DNA of 64,000 nucleotides from Flavobacteriales bacterium UBA6770 (GTDB lineage Bacteria; Bacteroidota; Bacteroidia; Flavobacteriales_G; Salibacteraceae): positions 62,001 to 126,000 of the forward strand of contig CAJIZH010000002.1 in NCBI GenBank assembly GCA_905181875.1, in the 5' to 3' direction. The stretch's first letter is position 1. Every line of letters begins with the position of its first letter. Under the pieces are notes generated by a model, which saw only the letters and a list, made by a program, of their open reading frames with translations, did not search any database and had not been told where the DNA came from. Of the stretch, positions 20,772 through 30,170 are shown piece by piece. A program made the translations under genes and the position numbers.

Positions 20772-21230
20772 ATGAAAAGGGCTGTTTTTCCAGGAAGTTT
20801 TGATCCCATTACCGTCGGACATGAAGCGATAATTAATCGCGCTCTACCGCTATTTGACGAAATAATACTCGCTATTGGTGTCAATAGTAACAAGAACTAC
20901 TTCTTCACACTTGAAGAAAGAATCTCGACACTGAAAAATTGCTTTAAAAATGAACCCAAAATCAGTGTTTCGTCCTACCAAGGATTGACAATTGAATATT
21001 GTAAATCCATAGGTGCTGATCATATATTGAGAGGGCTGAGAACTGCCAGTGATTTTGAGTTTGAAAGAACTATAGCACTTATGAATAAAAAAATGGCTCC
21101 AGAATTGGACACCGTATTTCTTATAAGTGAACCTGAACATTCTGCTATTAGTTCCACAGTAGTCAGAGAAATTTTAAAAAATGGCGGAGATATCTCTGAA
21201 TTTGTTCCTGCCAATTTTCTAAAAAAATGA
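20772..21230 (+). CDS. coaD: Pantetheine-phosphate adenylyltransferase
   Basis: KRAVFPGSFDPITVGHEAIINRALPLFDEIILAIGVN, HILRGLRTASDFEFE, SEHSAISSTVVREI. Confidence 0.97.
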   Translation: MKRAVFPGSFDPITVGHEAIINRALPLFDEIILAIGVNSNKNYFFTLEERISTLKNCFKNEPKISVSSYQGLTIEYCKSIGADHILRGLRTASDFEFERTIALMNKKMAPELDTVFLISEPEHSAISSTVVREILKNGGDISEFVPANFLKK

Positions 21231-22654
21231 GAGCATTAATTGTATTCACAATTCTTTGTAGTACCCTAAGTAATTTTGCTTCTACCTTCAGTGGTGTGGC
21301 GAAAAGTTATATCGGTGAACCGATAAAGTTAATTTTCTATACTGATTTATTTAGCCAACAACCAATTTTAGTGGGTGAGTCTGTCGTCGGAAATGATGGA
21401 AGTTTCTCGTTTGAACACCAGGTAAAGGAAACCCGCTTAATTGCAATTAAAATTAAGGATTATCGAAGTAATTTTTACGTCGCGCCCAACTCAAACTACA
21501 ATGTTCAATTGGGGGAATTTGATCCTTTATCCGCTCCACCTCTCAGTAAGGATAAATACTTACCTGCTAAACTGACTGCCCAAGATGATGATAAAATTAA
21601 TACAGCAAAAGGCCTATTGAATGTAAGCTTAGACTCTTTTGAACAAAAACATTATAAAGCATTTCTAAATCACAAGGCTAAGCCAGCAGTTCAGGAATTC
21701 ATTCTTGTTTTAACAAGAAATACGCTTTACGAAAAGAATGATTTTTTTAGAAAATATACAGATGCTGTTATTGGTTCGCTTTTATATAAAGCCCAATATA
21801 CCTTCAAAGAAGTTTATGAAAAAAGTTTAATGATTCCAGTTGATTATCAAAATGTTGGCTATAGAAATCTGATCACAGATTTTTATAATAAGTGGTTTAA
21901 TCGTTACAATATAACTAAAGAAAGTGAGCAATTAAAAACCGCTATTTCCACATCGAACTATAGCGAACTAAGTGCATTTTTAGCAACTAATGATTTCCTT
22001 AAAAATGATACACTTCGTGAGATTATTATTATTAGGGAGCTGTTCCGTTTAGCCGTAAATAATAATAATATTGACCCTGTAGCAGTTGATAAAATCTTAT
22101 TTAAAATTTCAACCATAGCAAAGACAAGAGAAAACAAACAGATAGCTAGATATTATTTAGAACGTTTAAGAAAACTAGGAATAGGAGCTGAGGCTCCCAA
22201 TTTTATCCTGTCCAATGTAAAAGGAGAAACGGTCCAATTAAAGGACTTTAGAGGAAAGTATGTGTATTTAGATTTTTGGGCAACATGGTGCAAACCTTGC
22301 ATAAAATCTATGCAGGTAATGAAGCAGATACACCCTAAGTACCAGGATAATGTCGAATTCATAAGCATCAATATTGATGAGCGAAAAAAACGTTTTAACG
22401 AACACATGGAAGTCTTTTCTTACCCATGGACTGTATTGTATGCAGGATCAAATGAAAGTATCATTGATGCCTACGATATCGTCTTAATTCCTTTGTACTA
22501 TTTAATCGACCCAAATGGTAAACTTATCCAATCTCCTGCATTCAGCCCCGGTGGTGGAATCGAGGCAACTTTTTCCAAGCTCTTCAACTCAGAAATAAAA
22601 GAAGAAATAAAGATCTGGGATTGGAATTTTGACCCAAAAAACAATGACAAATAA
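21227..22654 (+). CDS. TlpA-like thioredoxin-fold protein
   Basis: C-terminal APNFILSNVKGETVQLKDFRGKYVYLDFWATWCKPCIKSMQVM; signal peptide. Confidence 0.9.
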   Translation: MRALIVFTILCSTLSNFASTFSGVAKSYIGEPIKLIFYTDLFSQQPILVGESVVGNDGSFSFEHQVKETRLIAIKIKDYRSNFYVAPNSNYNVQLGEFDPLSAPPLSKDKYLPAKLTAQDDDKINTAKGLLNVSLDSFEQKHYKAFLNHKAKPAVQEFILVLTRNTLYEKNDFFRKYTDAVIGSLLYKAQYTFKEVYEKSLMIPVDYQNVGYRNLITDFYNKWFNRYNITKESEQLKTAISTSNYSELSAFLATNDFLKNDTLREIIIIRELFRLAVNNNNIDPVAVDKILFKISTIAKTRENKQIARYYLERLRKLGIGAEAPNFILSNVKGETVQLKDFRGKYVYLDFWATWCKPCIKSMQVMKQIHPKYQDNVEFISINIDERKKRFNEHMEVFSYPWTVLYAGSNESIIDAYDIVLIPLYYLIDPNGKLIQSPAFSPGGGIEATFSKLFNSEIKEEIKIWDWNFDPKNNDK

Positions 22655-22722
22655 TGTCTCTCGGATAAGGCTGGATGCTAATTGATTTTCATATTTTTGA
22701 AGGTAAGGTGCAAATCCATTAA

Positions 22723-25700
22723 ATGATTAATAAATTCCTATACAATAGCATTTTAGCTGTTTTTTTAATACTGCTTAGTAGTGCCATTATTATTCCTGAC
22801 ATCCCAGTTGATGTTGAGAAGGGAAAGCTTGAAATTTCAGGTAGGATTAAGAATGAAAAGAAAAAAAACTTAGATAGTGTACTAGTAACAGTTACAGATA
22901 GTTCAGGCCGCAAAACGCTTCATGAGTTCTATACTGATGAAAAAGGAAAATTCAAGTTTACTTTAGATTACAATGAAAAAGTTAGAGTATACTTCAAGGA
23001 CTCTGGTTACGTAACAATGTTTGGAACATTTGATACTAAAGTTCCTGGATCTAAAGCTTATAAAAACCTGTACTATGAAGCTTCCATTGTTTTATTAGGA
23101 GCATCTTCAAATTTCAACAAACAAACAGCTAAAATTGAGCCTTTTATGAAGGTTGCTTACAATTTTGGTTATGAGATTTTCATTGAAGACATTGATCACA
23201 CATTTGCCTTCTTGGAACAAGTTACTGAACCCAATGTAGGAAAACTTACCCTATCAGGAATGGTACAAGATTCCACCACTGATTCTTTAAGTGTTATAAT
23301 TGAAGCAATTGACACACTAGGTCGCGTAGTAGCTAATACTAAATCTGATGCTAAAGGCAGATACGAAATTGAAGTACCACTAATGAGTAAAACGAGACTT
23401 GCTCTTATTAGCGACCAACATCATCCTTCGAGTGCTTCTATCGAAGGACTTGTACCTAGTATTAATAAAGAGGATTATTACACATTAAAACACAATTTCA
23501 TATTGATTCCTGAAGAAGAGCGAATTACAGAAAGCGTAAAAATACTCCTAGAAGATAACATCCTTTTTGATCCAAAAAAACAAAGTTTTCGCGCAGATAC
23601 TTTGGTTAGAAAAAAATACGATTACGCTGTAGCGGTTTCAAAACGACGTTTATCACTTGCTGGATCGCTTGTCGATACGAGCGGAGGCAGAGTTCTACCG
23701 CTAGATATTGAAGTTTTTGATGGTAATGTTTTGTATGGTTCATATGAAATAGATTCTCCCAATTACAAAATAGAAATTCCCTACCAGTCCATGGTACGTA
23801 TTAATTATAAAGCGAAAGGATATCATCCAATTTTTGTAAGTATCAATACCAATATGGAACTTGATGAAATGGACAAAACTCCAGAATTCAATGTTCCTAT
23901 TGAAATGTTCAATAAGGATAATACAGCAAATAATGCGGATGCGTTTCTACTTCCGGTAAAAAAATTCTATTTCGAATCAGGCAAAGAATCGTTCATCTTG
24001 GATACTGCAGCATCCTCCGAGTTTGATAATATATTAACTAAAGAAGATTCGGAAATTTTTGATACAGTGGGAGTAAAAGGACTCCTTATGCTCTCTGCTA
24101 AACTAATCAACCCTATTACAAAGGATAAAATTTCTGAAGGAAGAGTTCATATTTTAAATGAAAATAAAGTTGAAGTAAGTTCAATTTTAACTGATAACAA
24201 GGGTAAATTTTCTACTCAATTGGATTTGAACAAATTGTACTTTTTAGAGTTTGAAAAGGAAGGCTATCATCTGACTCGTATAAAAATTGACACTAAAGTT
24301 CCTTTAGGAATGGAGAACACGGAGATTAGTCAAGGAGGACTCGTTGCAATTGCAGTGCATAAAGATGACGATATAAACGGGAAAATTGTACCCGTTGAAT
24401 TAATTGAAAATACAAACATAGCAGGATACTATTTTGATAAGGAAGAAGATGCATTCGTCGAAGATATTACGATTTATGATGCATTTATGGAATCTATTAA
24501 GGCATATGTGCCGCCGGTTACAGATTTAGTTCCTTTAGATACCGTTAAAGAAGATCCCTTACCTACCGTGATTGCAATGAAAGGTACGTTTGTAGATAAA
24601 CTCAATGCACCTATTTCAGACCTTGATATTGACTTCCTGCAAGAAGGAAAAAAAATCACGTCAACCGCTACCAACGAAAATGGGGAATATAGTGTTGAGC
24701 TGCCTTTAGATAGAGAGTTTACAGCTGAAATGAGTAAAAAAGGTTATTACACAACAACGGTTGCCCTAAATACTAAAGTAGGTGACAAACCTCAAATAGT
24801 AAATAAAGGATTATCTCTTCCTGCTTTAAAAATGTACCAAGAAGATGATCTTGACGCAAATCCAGCAGCATTTAATAAAGTGTCTTCTAAATTTGTATAT
24901 GATCCTGCTTCTGGAACTATGAAATCAGATCCTAAAATTGAACAAGAATTTGAAAAAACATTGGCTACAATTCCAGATAATCAAAAACTTGCTTTAAAAG
25001 GAAAAACAATAGACTCTAAAGGAAAACCAATTGGCTCTGCAATGGTTATGGTTTACGAAGGTGCTTCCCTCATTGACTCTGTAAGGTCTGACGAAAAGGG
25101 TAATTACGAACTGTTACTTTCTTATCAAAAGGATTATCGAGTGGTAGTAGAAGATGCTAGTTATTATCGATCTTATGCGGCAGTGAGTACTAAAACGACC
25201 GCGACAAATCAACGATTAGTTGATAGAAAAGTTAAAGGTTTAGATTTGGTTATCGTAAATAGAAAAGAAGCTAAAGTGAATGCCATGGCATTTTTAAAAC
25301 CATTCTCTAGAGTGAAATTTGATGCGGATAAAAATGAATTTGTTGAAATAAGCGAGGTTGAAGAAGCTTTTATGGCCAATTTGTTTATCAAACCACCTCC
25401 AGCTCCGGAAAAAGAAAAAAAAGAAAAGAAATCTGTTAAGTTAAAAACAGAAGTTCTTGCTGTTAAGACAATAATTGCCAGTCCCATTTTAGATAAAGAT
25501 TACGCCCCTTCAACCACGAGCACTGCTGGTGCAGAAAGACAAGCACAAAAGAAAACCAATAGAAACCTCGCAGCTAAGAGTGAACTTATGAATGATTTTC
25601 ATGATATGATGAAAGGCGTTCAAGGACGAAAAGTTACGAGCATGCGGAATGTAAACTTGGACATGAAACGAATCCTTAATACGGGTTATGCTGTATCTCA

Positions 25701-26061
25701 ACCTCCTGAAGCAGAGGTGAATGAAAATATGGTTAAAGCACTTGAGACACGTCAAATGCTGAATCAAATAGTAGCTGAAGCATTGGGATTTAGAAGAAGT
25801 GATATTCCCCCAATTTCTACAGATAGTATCTTTAAATTAGATTTCAATTATAGAATTGAGCACAGTAATTCAGGTAAAGGTGTATATCTAATTGAGTTAG
25901 ATCGAGTGCTTCAAAAAAGTAAAATCACTGAGTACATTAAAGAAACAGAGTGGTGGATATTTGACGATTATTACAAAGACGGAAAGTTAATTTCTGAAGT
26001 CGAATACGAAAAGGATATTGCAGCACTGAAGAAAAATGCTAGCTCTATAACAATGAACTAA
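22723..26061 (+). CDS. Large surface/periplasmic protein with repeated carboxypeptidase-regulatory-like (Ig-type) domains
   Basis: 1112 aa with repeated LxGxVxDxxGxPIxxAxVxV...DxxGxYxxxLxxxxxYxxxxxxxGYxxxxxxxxTKV units. Confidence 0.75.
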   Translation: MINKFLYNSILAVFLILLSSAIIIPDIPVDVEKGKLEISGRIKNEKKKNLDSVLVTVTDSSGRKTLHEFYTDEKGKFKFTLDYNEKVRVYFKDSGYVTMFGTFDTKVPGSKAYKNLYYEASIVLLGASSNFNKQTAKIEPFMKVAYNFGYEIFIEDIDHTFAFLEQVTEPNVGKLTLSGMVQDSTTDSLSVIIEAIDTLGRVVANTKSDAKGRYEIEVPLMSKTRLALISDQHHPSSASIEGLVPSINKEDYYTLKHNFILIPEEERITESVKILLEDNILFDPKKQSFRADTLVRKKYDYAVAVSKRRLSLAGSLVDTSGGRVLPLDIEVFDGNVLYGSYEIDSPNYKIEIPYQSMVRINYKAKGYHPIFVSINTNMELDEMDKTPEFNVPIEMFNKDNTANNADAFLLPVKKFYFESGKESFILDTAASSEFDNILTKEDSEIFDTVGVKGLLMLSAKLINPITKDKISEGRVHILNENKVEVSSILTDNKGKFSTQLDLNKLYFLEFEKEGYHLTRIKIDTKVPLGMENTEISQGGLVAIAVHKDDDINGKIVPVELIENTNIAGYYFDKEEDAFVEDITIYDAFMESIKAYVPPVTDLVPLDTVKEDPLPTVIAMKGTFVDKLNAPISDLDIDFLQEGKKITSTATNENGEYSVELPLDREFTAEMSKKGYYTTTVALNTKVGDKPQIVNKGLSLPALKMYQEDDLDANPAAFNKVSSKFVYDPASGTMKSDPKIEQEFEKTLATIPDNQKLALKGKTIDSKGKPIGSAMVMVYEGASLIDSVRSDEKGNYELLLSYQKDYRVVVEDASYYRSYAAVSTKTTATNQRLVDRKVKGLDLVIVNRKEAKVNAMAFLKPFSRVKFDADKNEFVEISEVEEAFMANLFIKPPPAPEKEKKEKKSVKLKTEVLAVKTIIASPILDKDYAPSTTSTAGAERQAQKKTNRNLAAKSELMNDFHDMMKGVQGRKVTSMRNVNLDMKRILNTGYAVSQPPEAEVNENMVKALETRQMLNQIVAEALGFRRSDIPPISTDSIFKLDFNYRIEHSNSGKGVYLIELDRVLQKSKITEYIKETEWWIFDDYYKDGKLISEVEYEKDIAALKKNASSITMN

Positions 26062-26064
26062 ATT

Positions 26065-26667
26065 GTGGCCAACCAAAGTCCACATAATTTCTGGAGTAGT
26101 TTAAAGGTTGAGCGCGATAAGGCGGTATTTGCTGATGAGTTCTACAGTAATGTCTTCGAAGTAGAAAATATTATCCGATTCGATACGGAAAGTGAACGAG
26201 ATATTGACTTTCAAAGGGCTGACATCGATGTTCAACTGCATGCATGGGAAAGACACTCCAATGTATCTGAAAAGTTTAGAGCTATCGACTATAACGATTT
26301 ATATATTGAATTGTACAGCATGTATCCCAATGTAAAAGGTTGGATGCAGAACAGTTCGGCTGATCATTTAGCCTACTTCTTCCCTACTCGTTTGATTTGG
26401 ATAGATAAAAAAGAACTTATCAGAGCTTTTGAAACTCATGTATTATCCAATATTAATGCTGCCAAGATTGAAGAGCTACAGACTAATTATCAGCAGCAAA
26501 ATGGGAGCTTAACAGATGAAATATCAATAAACTCAAGCAGTCACAAAGTGCGCTATATAAAAGCCTACAATAAGACAAAATCAAAAGATTGGGATACTAT
26601 TGGACTGAGTTTACCTTTTGATTTACTGGAAGCTATCGGAATGAAACTAAAAGTGTACGCACTATAA
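26065..26667 (+). CDS. Hypothetical protein, possible PD-(D/E)XK-like nuclease fold
   Basis: GTG start 3 bp after the upstream stop. ADIDVQL...SEKFR..DYNDLYIELYSMYPNVKGWM...ADHLAYFFPTRLIWI resembles phage/host endonuclease-fold families. Fold is an inference. Confidence 0.5.
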   Translation: MANQSPHNFWSSLKVERDKAVFADEFYSNVFEVENIIRFDTESERDIDFQRADIDVQLHAWERHSNVSEKFRAIDYNDLYIELYSMYPNVKGWMQNSSADHLAYFFPTRLIWIDKKELIRAFETHVLSNINAAKIEELQTNYQQQNGSLTDEISINSSSHKVRYIKAYNKTKSKDWDTIGLSLPFDLLEAIGMKLKVYAL

Positions 26668-26673
26668 AAGCAA

Positions 26674-27387
26674 CTATAATGCAGCTAACCTTCCCTCTGC
26701 AAATTCTAAATAAGTAGGATTCATTTCGAAACCAATAAAATCTCTTTTGAGCATTTTAGCTGCCACAGCAGTTGTACCTGAACCCATAAATGGATCCAAA
26801 ATTAGGTCACCTTCATTCGAGCTAATCTCTATATAGGGAACACAAACTTTCAATGGTTTTTGGGTTTTGTGTTTGGTTCTTTCTTTCCCCATGCAAATCG
26901 GAGTTTGAATAAAGTTGTGCATTTCATTCACATGTTTATGGTTCCATGTCTTTGGAGTTCCTTTACTAAAATGCACCATCATTTCCATGGAATTTGCATA
27001 CATTTTTCTGGTATAAATAGCTGGAAACGGATTCGTCTTGTGCCAGTGAATCACCTTTCTAAAGTTGAATCCTACTTTCTCGACAATTCTATTGATGTAC
27101 GAAACAAAATCATCCCCACAGAACAAGTATCCTGCACCTCCCGTTTTTGTGACTCTATAGCACTCCAACATCACCTCTTCTAAAAATTGCAAGTACTCTT
27201 CTTCAGATTTGTAACCGTCAAATTCAAATTCAGTAACTACATCCTTATGGTTTTTCAACGCTTTTAAGTTCTTGGCTCTAAACTGGTAATAAGGAGGATC
27301 AGTAAACACCAAGTCTACCGAATCATCATCAATTTTTTTCAAGCCTTCAAGGCAAGATTCCAAATATATTTTGTTGAGTTCAAGCAT
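26674..27387 (-). CDS. Site-specific DNA methyltransferase (N6-adenine/N4-cytosine, DPPY-first order)
   Basis: LVFTDPPYYQF, GYLFCGDDF, KTQKPLKVCVPYIEISSNEGDLILDPFMGSGTTAVAAKMLKRDFIGFE. Confidence 0.92.
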   Translation of the reverse strand: MLELNKIYLESCLEGLKKIDDDSVDLVFTDPPYYQFRAKNLKALKNHKDVVTEFEFDGYKSEEEYLQFLEEVMLECYRVTKTGGAGYLFCGDDFVSYINRIVEKVGFNFRKVIHWHKTNPFPAIYTRKMYANSMEMMVHFSKGTPKTWNHKHVNEMHNFIQTPICMGKERTKHKTQKPLKVCVPYIEISSNEGDLILDPFMGSGTTAVAAKMLKRDFIGFEMNPTYLEFAEGRLAAL

Positions 27388-27390
27388 TAA

Positions 27391-29805
27391 TTATTTCTTC
27401 GTTTCAACTAAAAACCGTTTGATCCTAGCTTTTTGTTCTTCTGATGTTTCAAACGAGTTTACTGTTTTCTCCACCAGCTCTTTGTAGTCTGAATTGTAAA
27501 AATGTCGAATTAAAATACCGCAAGACTTCGATAGTTTCCAGTTTGCTTTCTGAACTCCAAAACAAAGATTTATGATCAGCTGTTCGTTGCAAAAGCTCAA
27601 TCTTTTCAAAGCCGCTATAGCCTTCTGACGCGTTATAAAATCAAACGAATTAGAGGTGTAATCCACCAGTTCATCATACAGCACTTGTTCTTTACTTTTT
27701 CCAGCCTTTATTTCTAACCACTGAATTCTAACATTTTTACCTCGTGTACCAACAACGCCTTCGGTTTGCTCCAGATAGTAATCGGTGTTTTCCTTGAAAT
27801 TCATGACTCCGCGAACCAATGCGATTTGAATTACATCATACGATTTAGCATGCAGTAAAGCTGTTATTGCAGATTCATATTCACCGGATATACTTGCCCA
27901 ACTCGACAACACAGTCTTCTGCAATTGTGGTGTTCCTTTTTCCACCAGCCAATTCACTTCCTTTTTTACATTTACACCTGCTTTTATTAACTGATTCAAG
28001 GCCTCTGCTTGCGTATAATAATATTGTTCTTTAGAAAATACTGCTCGTAAAACTTGCTCTTTTTTCTTCATTGAAACCAATCGCAATGCAACTAAGGCCT
28101 CATAACGGTCTAACATGTTATTTGCATTACTGGCTTGAGTCAATAGCCATTCCAACGGACGCTCGAAGTTCATTTGCTTCAGGATTTCTTGATTCGGATC
28201 AAACAATACATAGCTTATTTTTTCCTTGCCCTTTATTTCTAGTTGAAAGGTGTCTTTGTGATTTTTCAACCAAAATTGCTTTCGTGCTTTTTTTCCAGAC
28301 TCAAAATAAATCTCCACCCATACCGGCATTTTAAAGGTCGCCACCAACGGAGTTGTGTCTTGGAGTTGCTCGACAAAAAGATCATAGGTTCCCGCTTTTT
28401 TATTGATGCTAAAATCTACCTGTAAATGAGGTTCTCCACCTTTGCTTACCCACTGATCTATAAACCAACCAATTTCTTGTCCGGTAGTATCGTGAAAAGC
28501 ATCAATCAAGTCTTGTGTGTTTGCATTTTGGAATTGATGGTCTTTCAGGTATTTCTGCAATCCCATTCTAAACTCCTCGTCTCCAACAACATAACGCAAC
28601 ATTTTAAGCACATAACTTCCTTTCAGATAATGCCGACTGCTGTTTGCCTGTGAATGCCCTACTCCTCGATGATCGCTGTGACCTGCCTTTAGGGAAGCAA
28701 CTTGATTTTCAAACATCATTCTGCGAAATTCATCATCACCAAAAACATGACCACTGGTCAAGCAATGAAAGTAAGTTGCAAAGCTTTCATGCAACCAATG
28801 GTGTGCTGGACTTCGACTAGTAACCAAATCTCCAAACCATTGGTGAGCCAATTCGTGTCCATTTACATAGACATAGTTTGCATCGTTAAAGGATTTATCA
28901 TCTACACAAAAGAAGTCGCCAAAAATGGTGGCAGAGGTGTTTTCCATTGCACCATACGGAAAATCTTGTACCGGAATTTGAGAATATTTACCCCAAGGAT
29001 AAGGAACACCAATCTCTGTTTCCAAGAAATCAAAAATCTTTTTCGAATATCTATAAGTAGGCTCTAGTGTCTCTTTTTGTTTGGGGTAATAATATTGGTT
29101 CAATAAAATTCCTGATGTGGATCGCTCTTGGTTTATAGCGTAATCCCCTATTCCAATCATCATTAAGTAAGGGGAATGCGGTTTTTCCATTTGGTACAAC
29201 CATATTAAATTTCCATCACCATCAGGCTCTGAAGCAAGTAAAAGCCCATTAGAAAGAACTTTATATTTTGAATTAAAATTAATTCCAATCGTGGTTGTAA
29301 TTTTATCCGTCATATCATCGAACAGCGGCACCCAGTTCCGATTATCAATTCCTTGACCTTGCGTCCAAATTTGTTTCCTACTCCTTCCTGTTGGATCATC
29401 CCAACCAATAAAGTACATTCCTCTTTTTGGTTTTGCCGAATAGCTAATGACTAACAGATGCACAGAGTTTAAGACCAGTGCAGAGTCAAATCGAAATACG
29501 ATTCCCTTTTTTGAAACTTCATATAATACTGGCTTTCCGTCAAATTGACAAGAGACAATAGTCATATTAATCCCGTCTAAAAACAAGGAATCTACATTTG
29601 ATCGAAGTACATTAAATCGATGCACTACATTACCGATAATCTTTCCTGAATCGGGCTGAAAGCTGACCATAAGATTCATATCCTCAAAATCGACAAATCG
29701 CTCTCTAGGAAAACGATTCATATCATCCAAGTAGCACAGTGTGTCTTGTGCGCTTATCGGAATACAACTGATTAAACCGATTACAATTACTAATAGTCTT
29801 TTCAA
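27391..29805 (-). CDS. M1-family metallopeptidase
   Basis: GAMENTSAT and GHELAHQWFGDLVTSRSPAHHWLHESFATYF (HExxH-18x-E); C-terminal HEAT-like region. Confidence 0.95.
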   Translation of the reverse strand: MKRLLVIVIGLISCIPISAQDTLCYLDDMNRFPRERFVDFEDMNLMVSFQPDSGKIIGNVVHRFNVLRSNVDSLFLDGINMTIVSCQFDGKPVLYEVSKKGIVFRFDSALVLNSVHLLVISYSAKPKRGMYFIGWDDPTGRSRKQIWTQGQGIDNRNWVPLFDDMTDKITTTIGINFNSKYKVLSNGLLLASEPDGDGNLIWLYQMEKPHSPYLMMIGIGDYAINQERSTSGILLNQYYYPKQKETLEPTYRYSKKIFDFLETEIGVPYPWGKYSQIPVQDFPYGAMENTSATIFGDFFCVDDKSFNDANYVYVNGHELAHQWFGDLVTSRSPAHHWLHESFATYFHCLTSGHVFGDDEFRRMMFENQVASLKAGHSDHRGVGHSQANSSRHYLKGSYVLKMLRYVVGDEEFRMGLQKYLKDHQFQNANTQDLIDAFHDTTGQEIGWFIDQWVSKGGEPHLQVDFSINKKAGTYDLFVEQLQDTTPLVATFKMPVWVEIYFESGKKARKQFWLKNHKDTFQLEIKGKEKISYVLFDPNQEILKQMNFERPLEWLLTQASNANNMLDRYEALVALRLVSMKKKEQVLRAVFSKEQYYYTQAEALNQLIKAGVNVKKEVNWLVEKGTPQLQKTVLSSWASISGEYESAITALLHAKSYDVIQIALVRGVMNFKENTDYYLEQTEGVVGTRGKNVRIQWLEIKAGKSKEQVLYDELVDYTSNSFDFITRQKAIAALKRLSFCNEQLIINLCFGVQKANWKLSKSCGILIRHFYNSDYKELVEKTVNSFETSEEQKARIKRFLVETKK

Positions 29806-30161
29806 TTTAATGCTTGTTTATTTTTAGATGTGCCTTTATTTCCCATCAGACTATTTAATACTGAAAGTAGAAAACTTAATAATATCGCCCACCAAAAACT
29901 GTCAATTTCAAAACCGTCAACGGCATAATCAGCTAAAAGGAGTATTAGCGCATTGATAGCAAATAAGAACAGTCCAAATGTTATTATAGTAGCAGGAAGC
30001 GTAAGAATAATCAATAGGGGCTTAACAATCACATTAAAAATCGACAATACAATTGCCACAACAATAGCAGTCCAAAAATTATCTACCTCAACTCCAGGAA
30101 GAATGTAAGCAGCAATAACTACTGCAACTGAAGAAATTATTGTTCGAGTAAACCAGTTCAT
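29802..30161 (-). CDS. Phage holin family (DUF/4TMS, PF04020-like) membrane protein
   Basis: TAIVVAIVLSIFNVIVKPLLIILTLPATIITFGLFLFAINALILLLAD. Confidence 0.85.
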   Translation of the reverse strand: MNWFTRTIISSVAVVIAAYILPGVEVDNFWTAIVVAIVLSIFNVIVKPLLIILTLPATIITFGLFLFAINALILLLADYAVDGFEIDSFWWAILLSFLLSVLNSLMGNKGTSKNKQALN

Positions 30162-30170
30162 AATGTCAAT

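Noticed and set aside
28071-29067. Four plus-strand ORFs within the M1 peptidase
   Set aside because: Antisense shadows of a well-supported CDS.
29802-30161. Phage holin-like protein as evidence of a prophage
   Set aside because: PF04020-type proteins are common chromosomal genes; no other phage genes nearby.
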